Origin: Prosthecomicrobium sp. N25
GTDB lineage: Bacteria; Pseudomonadota; Alphaproteobacteria; Rhizobiales; Ancalomicrobiaceae
DNA: 64,000 nt
Assembly: GCF_037203705.1 (NCBI RefSeq)
Contig: NZ_JBBCAT010000001.1
Coordinates: forward strand, 1,027,418 to 1,091,417
Direction of reading: 5' to 3'
Numbering within the stretch: position 1 is the first letter of the stretch; each line of letters opens with the position of its first letter. The notes under the pieces were generated by a model. That model was given only the letters and a program-made list of their open reading frames with translations. It was not told the origin of the DNA and did no database searches. The position numbers were made by a program, and so were the translations under genes. Shown in pieces: positions 32,494-40,557 of the stretch.

Positions 32494-33318
32494 TCAGGGC
32501 TGCGTCGCGATCGCCGCCGTGCCGACCTGCAGGTCGATGGCGGGGAGCGCGTCGAGTTGCGCCAGGATCTGTCCCGCGCCCTTCCGTCCATTGAGGCGGC
32601 GCAGGGTCGTGACGAAATCGGCGAGCGAGAGCCCGCGCGAGACGGCGAAGATCTGCTCGGCCCCGAAGGGCGGCCCGACCTCGACCGTGAAGACGGCGTC
32701 CTGGCCGGCGACCGCCGGCGGGTCGCGGCGGGTCGGATAGAGCAACGCCACCGTTCCGTTGCCCGACACGGAGAAGACCGCCAGGTTGCGGTTCGCCACG
32801 CCCGGCACGACGATCTGGATCCGCTCGCCCGCGCGCCGGACCCGCCCCTCGGGCTGCAGCCGGATCGCCTGCGGGGACCGGCCCGAGAGCTCAGTGACGA
32901 GGCGGACGAGGGCGGTCCGGTCGATGACATCGGGCAGGTCGGCGGCCGCCACGTCGGTGCCGACCACCTCCTCGCCCTGCCGCACGGTGCGGTCCTGCGG
33001 GTCCCAGAGCAGATCCGGCCGGGTCGACGCGCCGACCACTTCGAAGGGGGCCGTCCGGGCGGCGAGGCCCGCGAGCGCCTGCCGATCGTCGCCGCGCGTC
33101 GCCAGCCGCACCGGCGCGATCGGGCGGAGCGGCTTCTGGGCCGGGCCGGCATCCGGATCGAGCGGCAGCTCGACCTTCGGGTCCGTGCGGATACCCCGCG
33201 TCGACGGCCACTCCGCCGCCAGCGCGGACGCGCAGGCGATCAGCACGAGGACAGCCGAGGTCGCCGCCCCGTGCGCCAGCCGTTTCGAACGATGAGCGCG
33301 ACGGTCGAGCAAGAACAT
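32494..33318 (-). CDS. Exported DUF4384-like protein, partner of the trypsin/pseudocaspase
   Basis: 274 residues from the ATG at 33318; a GTG at 33348 would add 10 residues. The signal peptide is HGAATSAVLVLIACASALAA. The second half (QIVVPGVANRNLAVFSVSGN, GTVALLYPTRRD, EQIFAVSRGLSLADF) resembles the DUF4384 domain, which commonly accompanies caspase-like proteins and periplasmic parts of kinases. No catalytic motif is visible. It is cotranscribed with the protease gene 12 bases downstream and lies 163 bases after tssA. It could bind or regulate the protease; this is inference. Confidence 0.65.
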   Translation of the reverse strand: MFLLDRRAHRSKRLAHGAATSAVLVLIACASALAAEWPSTRGIRTDPKVELPLDPDAGPAQKPLRPIAPVRLATRGDDRQALAGLAARTAPFEVVGASTRPDLLWDPQDRTVRQGEEVVGTDVAAADLPDVIDRTALVRLVTELSGRSPQAIRLQPEGRVRRAGERIQIVVPGVANRNLAVFSVSGNGTVALLYPTRRDPPAVAGQDAVFTVEVGPPFGAEQIFAVSRGLSLADFVTTLRRLNGRKGAGQILAQLDALPAIDLQVGTAAIATQP

Positions 33319-33481
33319 CTCCCCGATCCCCTGGATACGAGAATACACGCATCCCGGCCGTTGACGAATGCGAATCCCATCGGGACCCGTCCGGCATCAC
33401 GGAGCTTTCACGGCGGACCGTCGCCCCGCGAGCGTTCCCTTGTCTCACGGCCGACATGAACGCCGCATGATCGCAGGGTGA

Positions 33482-34840
33482 TCAGTCCTCGCCGCGGATC
33501 GCCCGGAGCGTGCTCTCGGCGAAGAACTCGCCCATCAGGCTGGAGAAGTCGCGCTCCGAGAGATCCCGCGCGCGCTGGAGAAGCATGGCGAGCGGGCTCG
33601 CCGGTTCCTTGGCGCGGTAGTAGCCCGCGACCTGGTCGAACAGCGTCATGGCCTCGCGCCGGGTCACGGCGAGGAAGACCTTCTCGCTCTCCGGGCTCTC
33701 GTCCTCCTCGATCGGCGGCGCCTCGGCGGCGGCGATCTGCGCCATCTCGGCGAGGCGCTCAGCCGGCAGGCGCACCGCCTTCTGCCCGACCAGCAGGGCG
33801 GCGTAGGAGGCGTGGTCGGGAACGAGCGCCTGCATGACCTCGTAGAAGGACTTGCCCACGAGCCCCTCGGCGAACTGCGCGACCAGGAGAGCCGCGCTCG
33901 ACGGCTCGTGCCGGCGGTAGTAGTCGATCGCCGCCCTCAGCGCCGCCCGCGCGTCGTGGTGGTTCTGGATCGCCGCCGTCGAGCCCGCCGGCCGTGGCGC
34001 CCCGTCCGGGCGCGCCGCGTCCCCCTCGCCCCCGCTGTCGTCGTCGAAGCTCTCCTCCGCCGGCGCGCCCTGGGTCAGGACGGCCGCCAGCGGGTCGCGG
34101 CGCGCGATGCCCTCGTCCAGGAAGACCGCGATCTCGTGCGCCAGCGTGCCCAGCTTCTCGATGCTGATCCGGTTGTCGTAGCCCGCCTTCTCGACCGACA
34201 CCTTGTCCATCGACGTTGCCGCCGCCTCGACGGCGAGCATGCGGTCGCGCAGGTCGATCAGGGTCGGAAGTTCCACCTCTGACATCACCCGCTCGATCGT
34301 GCTGGCGTCGAGCACGGCCTCCTGCTCGCGAGGGGTCACTTTCTGTTGAGCGAGGAGCCAGGACCGGTAGGTGATCGGCCCGGACCGGCGGCTCGTCACC
34401 AGCCGGGCGAACTGCAGCGGGAAGAGGACATGCGGAGCGTCCTCGAGCGCCTGGACGGTCGCCACCCGGTCGATGAAGTCGCCGTCGATGTCCCGCGGAT
34501 AGACCTCCGCCCACCGCTCCCGCATGAGCGCCGCCACGGCCTTGATGGTGTCCGTGAAGGACGGGATGTCGTTGCCGAGGATCGCGAACTTGGCGTAGAG
34601 GACGAGCAGCCTCAGGTCGCGCGTCCGCTGCGCCAAGACGCTGATTTCGTTCATCTCGGCGACGTAGTTGACCTTCGGCTTGTCGGGGTCCTCCAGGTCG
34701 AAGTACGACGCGGGCAGGAGCGATTCGGCCCGCGCGAGATAGGTCATGAATTCGATGTCGCCCTCAGCGTCCAGGTCCGGGCCGCAGGGGGCCTCATCGG
34801 ACAGCGGCTCCAGGATGGTGGCGAAGTCGATGAGGGCCAT
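33482..34840 (-). CDS. tssA: T6SS cap/priming protein TssA
   Basis: 452 residues. The N-terminal ImpA domain is recognisable from PLSDEAPCGPDLDAEGDIEF and RTRDLRLLVLYAKFAILGND. The C-terminal part (ALFDQVAGYYRAKEPASPLA-like, LSERDFSSLMGEFF) is the short-tail type. TssA primes and stabilises tube-sheath polymerisation. It is the first gene of the minus arm, divergent from vgrG, with a perfect 18-bp inverted repeat in the shared upstream region. The ribosome site is weak. Confidence 0.93.
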   Translation of the reverse strand: MALIDFATILEPLSDEAPCGPDLDAEGDIEFMTYLARAESLLPASYFDLEDPDKPKVNYVAEMNEISVLAQRTRDLRLLVLYAKFAILGNDIPSFTDTIKAVAALMRERWAEVYPRDIDGDFIDRVATVQALEDAPHVLFPLQFARLVTSRRSGPITYRSWLLAQQKVTPREQEAVLDASTIERVMSEVELPTLIDLRDRMLAVEAAATSMDKVSVEKAGYDNRISIEKLGTLAHEIAVFLDEGIARRDPLAAVLTQGAPAEESFDDDSGGEGDAARPDGAPRPAGSTAAIQNHHDARAALRAAIDYYRRHEPSSAALLVAQFAEGLVGKSFYEVMQALVPDHASYAALLVGQKAVRLPAERLAEMAQIAAAEAPPIEEDESPESEKVFLAVTRREAMTLFDQVAGYYRAKEPASPLAMLLQRARDLSERDFSSLMGEFFAESTLRAIRGED

Positions 34841-34880
34841 CGGATCGGCTCGGTGGGAAGGGCGGGGAGGGACGGTGCCG

Positions 34881-34921
34881 ACCGGAGCGGCGGTTCACGA
34901 AGCACGTGAACCGCCGCTCCG
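34881..34921. promoter_or_regulatory. Perfect 18-bp inverted repeat between tssA and vgrG
   Basis: CCGGAGCGGCGGTTCACG (34881-34898), loop AAGCA, and its exact reverse complement (34904-34921). It lies 41 bases upstream of tssA and 94 bases upstream of vgrG. Either a large operator dyad shared by the two arms, or an RNA hairpin in one or both leaders, or a divergent transcription barrier, would fit. No T-run flanks it. Confidence 0.75.
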
Positions 34922-35014
34922 GAGCGCCGATCAACGGCTCGTGGGGTGGCTTGCCTCGGGGAGGGCGCGAATACAATAATGAATTTGGCCGCTCTTGCGC
35001 CGAGGGTCAAGATC

Positions 35015-37003
35015 ATGAGCATGAGTTCGACAACAAGTTCTTCCTCCTTCGAATTGAAGCAGAAATACCGTGCCGCAGAATTGATGACCCCGAAGGGAGC
35101 CGACAAGGTCGTCTTCGGTCGGATGGAAGCCCGCGAGGCGATGAGCGAGAATTTCGAATTCGCCATCGAGGCGCTGAGCAAGGACGACGTGGATTTCGAC
35201 GAACTGATCGGGAAGAACTGCTGCGTCAAGTACAACAGCTACGACGGCATCAAGCGCTACTACAACGGCGTCCTGGTCGAGGCGCAGTGGACGGGCTTCC
35301 AGCACGACCTCTTCACGTTCCGGCTGGTCCTGCGCCCCTGGTTCTGGCTCCTCACGCACACGCAGGACTGCCGATTCTTCCAGGAGATGACCGCGCCCGA
35401 CATCATCCGGCAGGTCTTCTCCGAGGCCGGCTTCTCCGATTTCGAGATGAAGCTCTCGCGCAGCTATCCCGAGATGGAGTATTGCGTCCAGTATCGCGAG
35501 ACTCACCACGCTTTCGTGTCGCGCCTCATGGAGGAGCACGGCATCTACTACTTCTATCGGCACAGCGAGGACAAGCACGTCATGGTCCTCGCCGATGGCC
35601 CGGGCGCGCACGAGCCGCTGCCGGGCGGGCTGGACCGCGAGTACATCCCGCTCACCAACGCCTATGTGCGCGAGGCCGAGCACATCCAGCACCTCACCGC
35701 CGAGCGGCGGTTCCGGACCGGCAAGTCGACCCTCAACGACTACGACTTCCAGAAGCCCGGCGCGAAGCTGGAGGCCGACGGCCAGGCCGCCGAGAAATAC
35801 GCCCGCTCCAAGCTCGAGATCTACGACTATCCCGGCCGCTATACCGAGCGCGGCCAGGGGACCGATTTCGCCAAGGTCCGCCTGGACGCCATGCAGTCGG
35901 TGGACTACCGCCGCATCGCAGCAGGCGAGTGCGCCTCCGCCCATCCGGGCGCGCGGCTGAAGATCAAGGGCCATGCGCGCGACCGCGAGAACATCGAGTA
36001 TCTCGTCATCGGCGCCACCCACACCGTCACGAACGGCACCTACCAGGCGCTCGCCCTTCCCGACGAGGGGCCGTCCTACTACGGCTCCTACGTGCTCGTG
36101 CCCTTCTCGCGGCCCTATCGCGCCCCGATCGTCACGCCGAAGCCGATCATCCACGGCATCCAGACCGCCAAGGTGGTCGGCGAGTCGGGCGAGGAGATCA
36201 CGGTCGACAAGTACGGGCGCATCAAGGTGCAGTTCCACTGGGACCGCAAGAAGAAGCAGTCCTGCTGGATCCGCGTCGCCGAGGTCTGGTCCGGCAAGCA
36301 GTGGGGCGCCGTCTTCCACCCCCGCCACGGCATGGAGGTCGTCGTCGACTTCCTGGAGGGCGATCCCGACCGCCCGCTCTGCATCGGCACGGTCTACAAC
36401 GCGGACAACATGGTCCCGTACCCGCTCCCCGACAACAAGACCATGAACGGCTGGAAGACCAACTCGTCGAAGGGCGGCGGCGGCTACAACGAATTCGTCT
36501 ACGAGGACAAGAAGGGCTCCGAGAAGATCCGCATGCATGCGGAGAAGGACCACGAGGTGAAGGTCCGCCACGCCGAGACCTGGAATATCGGCGAGACCTT
36601 CGAGATCCCCAAGGGCAGCCCCTCGCGCGACACGACGATCGAGAAGGGCGACGACAACCTGGAGATCAAGCTCGGCGACCAGAACGTCAAGATCCCGATC
36701 GGAGACCAGAAGAACACCTTCGGGCTCAACCGGTCGACCACGATCGGACTGACCGACACCACCAAGGTCGGCATCTCCCTGTCGGAGACGGTGGGCGTCT
36801 CGCACAGCCTCAACGCCGGGGTGTCGGCCTCGGTCATAACCGGCGTATCGATCACCCTGCAGGCGGGCCCGTCCAGCATCATCATGAGCCCCGCCGGCAT
36901 CCAGATCATCGCGCCCACGATCCTGCTGACCGGCGGCGTCACCACCATCCTCGGCAAGGCCCCCGCGATGACCTTCGTCGGCGGCCAGGTCATCGTGGCA
37001 TGA
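35015..37003 (+). CDS. vgrG: T6SS spike protein VgrG (TssI)
   Basis: 662 residues from the ATG at 35015, preceded by CGAGGGTCAAGATC; earlier ATGs at 34946 and 34979 would add up to 23 residues. The gp27-like domain comes first (FELKQKYRAAELMTPKGADK, YCVQYRETHHAFVSRLMEEH), then the gp5 OB-fold (KVQFHWDRKKKQSCWIRVAE) and a beta-helix of charged then Gly/Thr-rich strands. It ends in AMTFVGGQVIVA without an extra effector domain, so cargo must bind separately. The spike needs a PAAR tip, which is not encoded in this window. It starts the plus arm. Confidence 0.96.
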   Translation: MSMSSTTSSSSFELKQKYRAAELMTPKGADKVVFGRMEAREAMSENFEFAIEALSKDDVDFDELIGKNCCVKYNSYDGIKRYYNGVLVEAQWTGFQHDLFTFRLVLRPWFWLLTHTQDCRFFQEMTAPDIIRQVFSEAGFSDFEMKLSRSYPEMEYCVQYRETHHAFVSRLMEEHGIYYFYRHSEDKHVMVLADGPGAHEPLPGGLDREYIPLTNAYVREAEHIQHLTAERRFRTGKSTLNDYDFQKPGAKLEADGQAAEKYARSKLEIYDYPGRYTERGQGTDFAKVRLDAMQSVDYRRIAAGECASAHPGARLKIKGHARDRENIEYLVIGATHTVTNGTYQALALPDEGPSYYGSYVLVPFSRPYRAPIVTPKPIIHGIQTAKVVGESGEEITVDKYGRIKVQFHWDRKKKQSCWIRVAEVWSGKQWGAVFHPRHGMEVVVDFLEGDPDRPLCIGTVYNADNMVPYPLPDNKTMNGWKTNSSKGGGGYNEFVYEDKKGSEKIRMHAEKDHEVKVRHAETWNIGETFEIPKGSPSRDTTIEKGDDNLEIKLGDQNVKIPIGDQKNTFGLNRSTTIGLTDTTKVGISLSETVGVSHSLNAGVSASVITGVSITLQAGPSSIIMSPAGIQIIAPTILLTGGVTTILGKAPAMTFVGGQVIVA

Positions 37004-37010
37004 GGAAACG

Positions 37011-37595
37011 ATGAGCCGCGTGCGTTTCGTCTCCGTCGAGGACGTCTTCCTGGCCTTCGAGCCGGCCGCCGCGGACGTCGGCGAGTCCGGCTCGGCGGAG
37101 GATCCGGTGGCCTTCCTGGCCGGCCTCCTCGCGGCCGACAAGCCGCTCGCGGCGCTGCGGTTCGTGAGCTACGTCCTTCCGCGACGCGAGTGCGTCTGGT
37201 GGTGCGTCCAGTCGGTCCGCCGCATGGCCGCGCCGCCGCCCGGTAGCCGCGACGAGACAGCCCTGATCGTCGCCGAGGACTGGGTGCGCGACCCCAGCGA
37301 GGCGCCGCGCCGCCGCGCCCTCGAGATCGGGCTCGCCTCCGGTCCCGTGGGCGCCTGCCAGATGGCGGCCCTCGCCGCCGGCTGGTCCGGCGGCAACAAG
37401 GTCCTGGACGACGACAAGCCGGTTCCCGCGGAGCCCTTCGCGACCGCGCGGATCGCCCAGGGCGCCGTGCTGACCGCGATCGCCCGCCACCCCCCCGAGA
37501 AGCAGTTCGGCCTGATGGCCGTCTGCGCCGAGGCGGGGCGCCGCTTCGCGGCCGGCGAGCCGCTCACCTTCTCGTCGCCCGCCCCGTCCACCTGA
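37011..37595 (+). CDS. Uncharacterised T6SS-linked protein (possibly DUF6931)
   Basis: 194 residues starting 7 bases after vgrG. Mostly helical, with LAALRFVSYVLPRRECVWWC near residue 50, WVRDPSEAPRRRALEIG near 97 and PEKQFGLMAVCAEAGRRFAA near the end. No signal peptide, membrane segment or enzyme motif is visible. Similar small helical proteins occur beside vgrG in other alphaproteobacterial T6SS loci and are, as I recall, grouped as DUF6931. A chaperone or adaptor for VgrG, or an accessory cytosolic subunit, is more likely than a toxin. Function is unknown. Confidence 0.7.
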   Translation: MSRVRFVSVEDVFLAFEPAAADVGESGSAEDPVAFLAGLLAADKPLAALRFVSYVLPRRECVWWCVQSVRRMAAPPPGSRDETALIVAEDWVRDPSEAPRRRALEIGLASGPVGACQMAALAAGWSGGNKVLDDDKPVPAEPFATARIAQGAVLTAIARHPPEKQFGLMAVCAEAGRRFAAGEPLTFSSPAPST

Positions 37596-37658
37596 TTTCA
37601 ACCTTGCTGAACCACCTTCGGCGATCCATAACCGTTTGGGGGACATGGTAGAGCCTCG

Positions 37659-39158
37659 ATGGCACTGGTGCTGAGGATCGAGAACGAGACGCGGCTGCCG
37701 GACGGCGGCCCGCTCAGTATTCGGGTGGCGGGCCGGCGCGGCATCGACATCGGCCGCGACGCGCACCTCGACTGGACCCTGCCCGACCCGACCCGCTACA
37801 TCTCCGGCAAGCACTGCGAGGTCCGCTGGCAGGACGGCGCCTACGTGCTCTACGACGTCTCCACCAACGGCACCTACCTGAACGGCAGCGACCGGCGCCT
37901 GAACGGCCCGCATCGCCTCGCCCACGGCGACCGGCTGATGATCGGCAACTACATCGTCGCCGTCGAGATCGAGGAGGAGGGCGCCTCCCCGCGCCGCGGA
38001 CCGCCGCCTCCGCCGGAGCGTCCGCTCAACACCGACTTCTGGTCCGCCAAGGACGCCGCCCCACCGGTCAATGCGCGCGAGATCGCGCCGCCCGACGCCC
38101 ACCGGCCGGTACGCCCCGACTTCCTCGACTGGGCCGTCGATGTGCCGCGGCCCGAACGGGCCGGCCGCCGCCCCGCCGATCCGCCCCCGCCGCCGCCCCC
38201 GCCCCCGCCGCCCGGCTGGGGCCCCGAGCCCCTGGCCGTCGACCCGGGACCCAAGCCGCTCGACCCGATGCCCCCGGACACCCCGCGGCCGGTCTGGGTC
38301 GATTCGACCTCGACGGGCCTTTGGGCCTCCGGCCTCTCCGGCTTCGTGCCGCCGCGCGCCGAGATCGCCAGGCGGGAAGCCGCCGCCGAGCCCTTCGTGG
38401 GCCTCGGGACGGGCCTTCCGGATCCGGACGTCGCCGCCCCGCCCGGGCCCGTCGCCGTCCCGCCGGGTTCTGTCGCCGAGCCGCCCCGTCCGGCCGCGCC
38501 CCCGCCCGCCAAGGCCGCACCGCCCGCCCCGCGGCCCGAACCGCGCCGCCCGGCCGCGCCGTCCCCGGCCGCGGCCGGCTCCGCCCAGGACCTGCTCGCC
38601 GCCCTCGCCCGCGGCGCCGGCGTGCCGACCGAGGTCTTCCTGCAGCGCCCGGCCGAGGAGGTGATGGAGGAGATCGGCGCCATCCTGGGCATCGCCGCCG
38701 CCGGCGTCATGTCGCTGCTCGCCGCCCGCCGCGACACCAAGAAGGCGATCCGCAGCGGCGAGCACACCTCGATCGTCGCCGAGCGCAACAACGCCATGAA
38801 GTTCGCGCCGACCGTCGAGGACGCCATGAACATCATGTTCGCCGCGCGCTCCCGCGGCTACCTCGGCGCCGAGGAATCCTTCTCGCAAGGCTTCGCCGAT
38901 CTTTCCAACCACCAGCTGCGCACCTTCGTGGCCATGCAGCAGGCCCTCAAGCAGCTCCTCGCCGACCTCGATCCCATGGCGGTCGAAAAGGCCGAGGAGG
39001 GGGGCAATTTCATGTTCCGCAAGGCACGCCTCTGGGACCGCTACGTGGCGCTGTGGGAAGCCAAGTCACAGCACAACAAGGATGGTATCGTGGGGGCCTT
39101 CATGCTTTATTTCTCGGAAGCTTATGATCGACTCGGAGCCTCCGGCGAGCACGGCTGA
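37659..39158 (+). CDS. fha: T6SS FHA-domain protein (Fha/TagH)
   Basis: 499 residues. The N-terminal FHA domain (residues about 20-100) has the phosphothreonine-binding signature RYISGKHCEVRW and TNGTYLNGS. A long Pro/Ala-rich linker (about 110-300) with nine consecutive prolines interrupted once follows. The C-terminal domain (about 310-490; FLQRPAEEVMEEIGAILGIA, VEDAMNIMFAARSRGYLGAE) is typical of T6SS FHA proteins. On phosphorylation by PpkA it is expected to promote T6SS assembly; PppA reverses this. The gene begins 63 bases after the preceding one. Confidence 0.93.
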   Translation: MALVLRIENETRLPDGGPLSIRVAGRRGIDIGRDAHLDWTLPDPTRYISGKHCEVRWQDGAYVLYDVSTNGTYLNGSDRRLNGPHRLAHGDRLMIGNYIVAVEIEEEGASPRRGPPPPPERPLNTDFWSAKDAAPPVNAREIAPPDAHRPVRPDFLDWAVDVPRPERAGRRPADPPPPPPPPPPPGWGPEPLAVDPGPKPLDPMPPDTPRPVWVDSTSTGLWASGLSGFVPPRAEIARREAAAEPFVGLGTGLPDPDVAAPPGPVAVPPGSVAEPPRPAAPPPAKAAPPAPRPEPRRPAAPSPAAAGSAQDLLAALARGAGVPTEVFLQRPAEEVMEEIGAILGIAAAGVMSLLAARRDTKKAIRSGEHTSIVAERNNAMKFAPTVEDAMNIMFAARSRGYLGAEESFSQGFADLSNHQLRTFVAMQQALKQLLADLDPMAVEKAEEGGNFMFRKARLWDRYVALWEAKSQHNKDGIVGAFMLYFSEAYDRLGASGEHG

Positions 39159-39219
39159 GCCTGCGACCTCCGGCCTTCAGGTCCGACACGTCACGCAACG
39201 CCGTCGCACGGGCTGACTC

Positions 39220-40557
39220 ATGTCTTGGTACAGCAAGGTCGTTTGGTCTGAAGGACTGTTCCTGAAGCCGCAGCATCTTCAGCAGAACGATCGCTATCTG
39301 GAGCGACTGCTCGAGCTGCGCGTCCAGCGCACGACCCCCTATCCCTGGGGCTTCACCGCCGTCGAGATCGACCGGGACCTCGCCAACCAGAGCCGCTTCG
39401 GTCTGCGCCGCGCCGCCGGGGTCATGCCCGACGGCACCCCCTTCGACCTGCCCGCCGACGGCCCGCTGCCACCCTCGGTGGCCGTCCCCGAGGCGGCGTC
39501 GAAGCAGATCCTCTGGCTGACGCTGCCCGAATCGGCCGTCAGCTCGCGCGAGGTCGACGCCCGCGAGCGGGAGACCTCCGCCCGCTTCTATCCGGTGCCG
39601 GAGACGATCATCGATTCCACCTCCGAGATCCGCACCGAGGACGAGATCGAGGTCGGCCACCTGCGCTTCACCTACGAGGTGCGCAAGACGCCGAAGCCCG
39701 GCTACGTCAACATGGGCATCGCCCGCATCCTGGAGGTGCGCGACCGCACGGTGGTGTTCGACGACAAGTACGTGCCCCCGATCCTGGTGACGGCCGTCTC
39801 GCCCGTGGTCGACGGCTGGATCGACCGGGTCATCGGCTGGATCGACACCAAGCTCGAGGAACTCGCCCGCTACGCCGCCGACCCGAGCGCCGGCGGCGGC
39901 CTGCAGAGCGTCGACTACCTCGTCCTGCAGCTCCTCAACCGCGTCGAGCCCGTCTACCGCCACCTGCGCCGCTCCGCCTACGTGCATCCCGAGCGCCTCT
40001 TCGAGGAACTCCTGAAGCTCGCCGGCGAACTCGCCACCTTCGCGTCCGTCGAGCGCCGCGCCCGCCTCTATCCGGCCTACGACCACGACGACATCGAGAA
40101 CGTCTTCGCGCCGGTGATGCGCGACATCCAGGACTTCCTCTCCGCGCGCCTGGGCCGCCGCGCCATCCGCCTGGAGATCATCGAGCGCGCCGCCAACGCC
40201 TTCATCTCGGTCATCCGCGACCGCTCGCTCTTCCGCAACGCCACCTTCGTGCTGGAGGTCGGGGCCCAGCGCCCGCTGATCGAGATCCAGAGCCAGTTCC
40301 CGGCCCTCTTCAAGGTCGGTCCCAACACCAAGATGAACGAGATCGTGCACACCCACCTGCCGGGCGTGCCGCTCGTGCACCTGCCGACGCCGCCTCCTCA
40401 AATTCGCGCTATCACCGATCACGTCTATTTCTACTTCGACAAGTCTTCGCCACTATGGCCGGAGTTCAGCACGGCGACGTCCATCGGCATGCACTTTTCG
40501 GGCGACTGGCCCGGCCTGACAATGGACCTCTGGGCCATCATGGAAGACGCTCGATGA
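39220..40557 (+). CDS. tssK: T6SS baseplate-membrane connector TssK
   Basis: 445 residues beginning MSWYSKVVWSEGLFLKPQHL, the hallmark of TssK (ImpJ/VasE). NTKMNEIVHTHLPGVPLVHL and YFYFDKSSPLWPEF near the C-terminus fit the trimeric head that binds TssL. It links the baseplate to the membrane complex. The next gene, tssL, overlaps by four bases (ATGA). Confidence 0.96.
   Translation: MSWYSKVVWSEGLFLKPQHLQQNDRYLERLLELRVQRTTPYPWGFTAVEIDRDLANQSRFGLRRAAGVMPDGTPFDLPADGPLPPSVAVPEAASKQILWLTLPESAVSSREVDARERETSARFYPVPETIIDSTSEIRTEDEIEVGHLRFTYEVRKTPKPGYVNMGIARILEVRDRTVVFDDKYVPPILVTAVSPVVDGWIDRVIGWIDTKLEELARYAADPSAGGGLQSVDYLVLQLLNRVEPVYRHLRRSAYVHPERLFEELLKLAGELATFASVERRARLYPAYDHDDIENVFAPVMRDIQDFLSARLGRRAIRLEIIERAANAFISVIRDRSLFRNATFVLEVGAQRPLIEIQSQFPALFKVGPNTKMNEIVHTHLPGVPLVHLPTPPPQIRAITDHVYFYFDKSSPLWPEFSTATSIGMHFSGDWPGLTMDLWAIMEDAR

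Noticed and set aside
38160-38580. Pro/Ala-rich stretch as a separate gene or frameshift
   Set aside because: It is the linker between the FHA and C-terminal domains of the Fha protein, and the frame is continuous.
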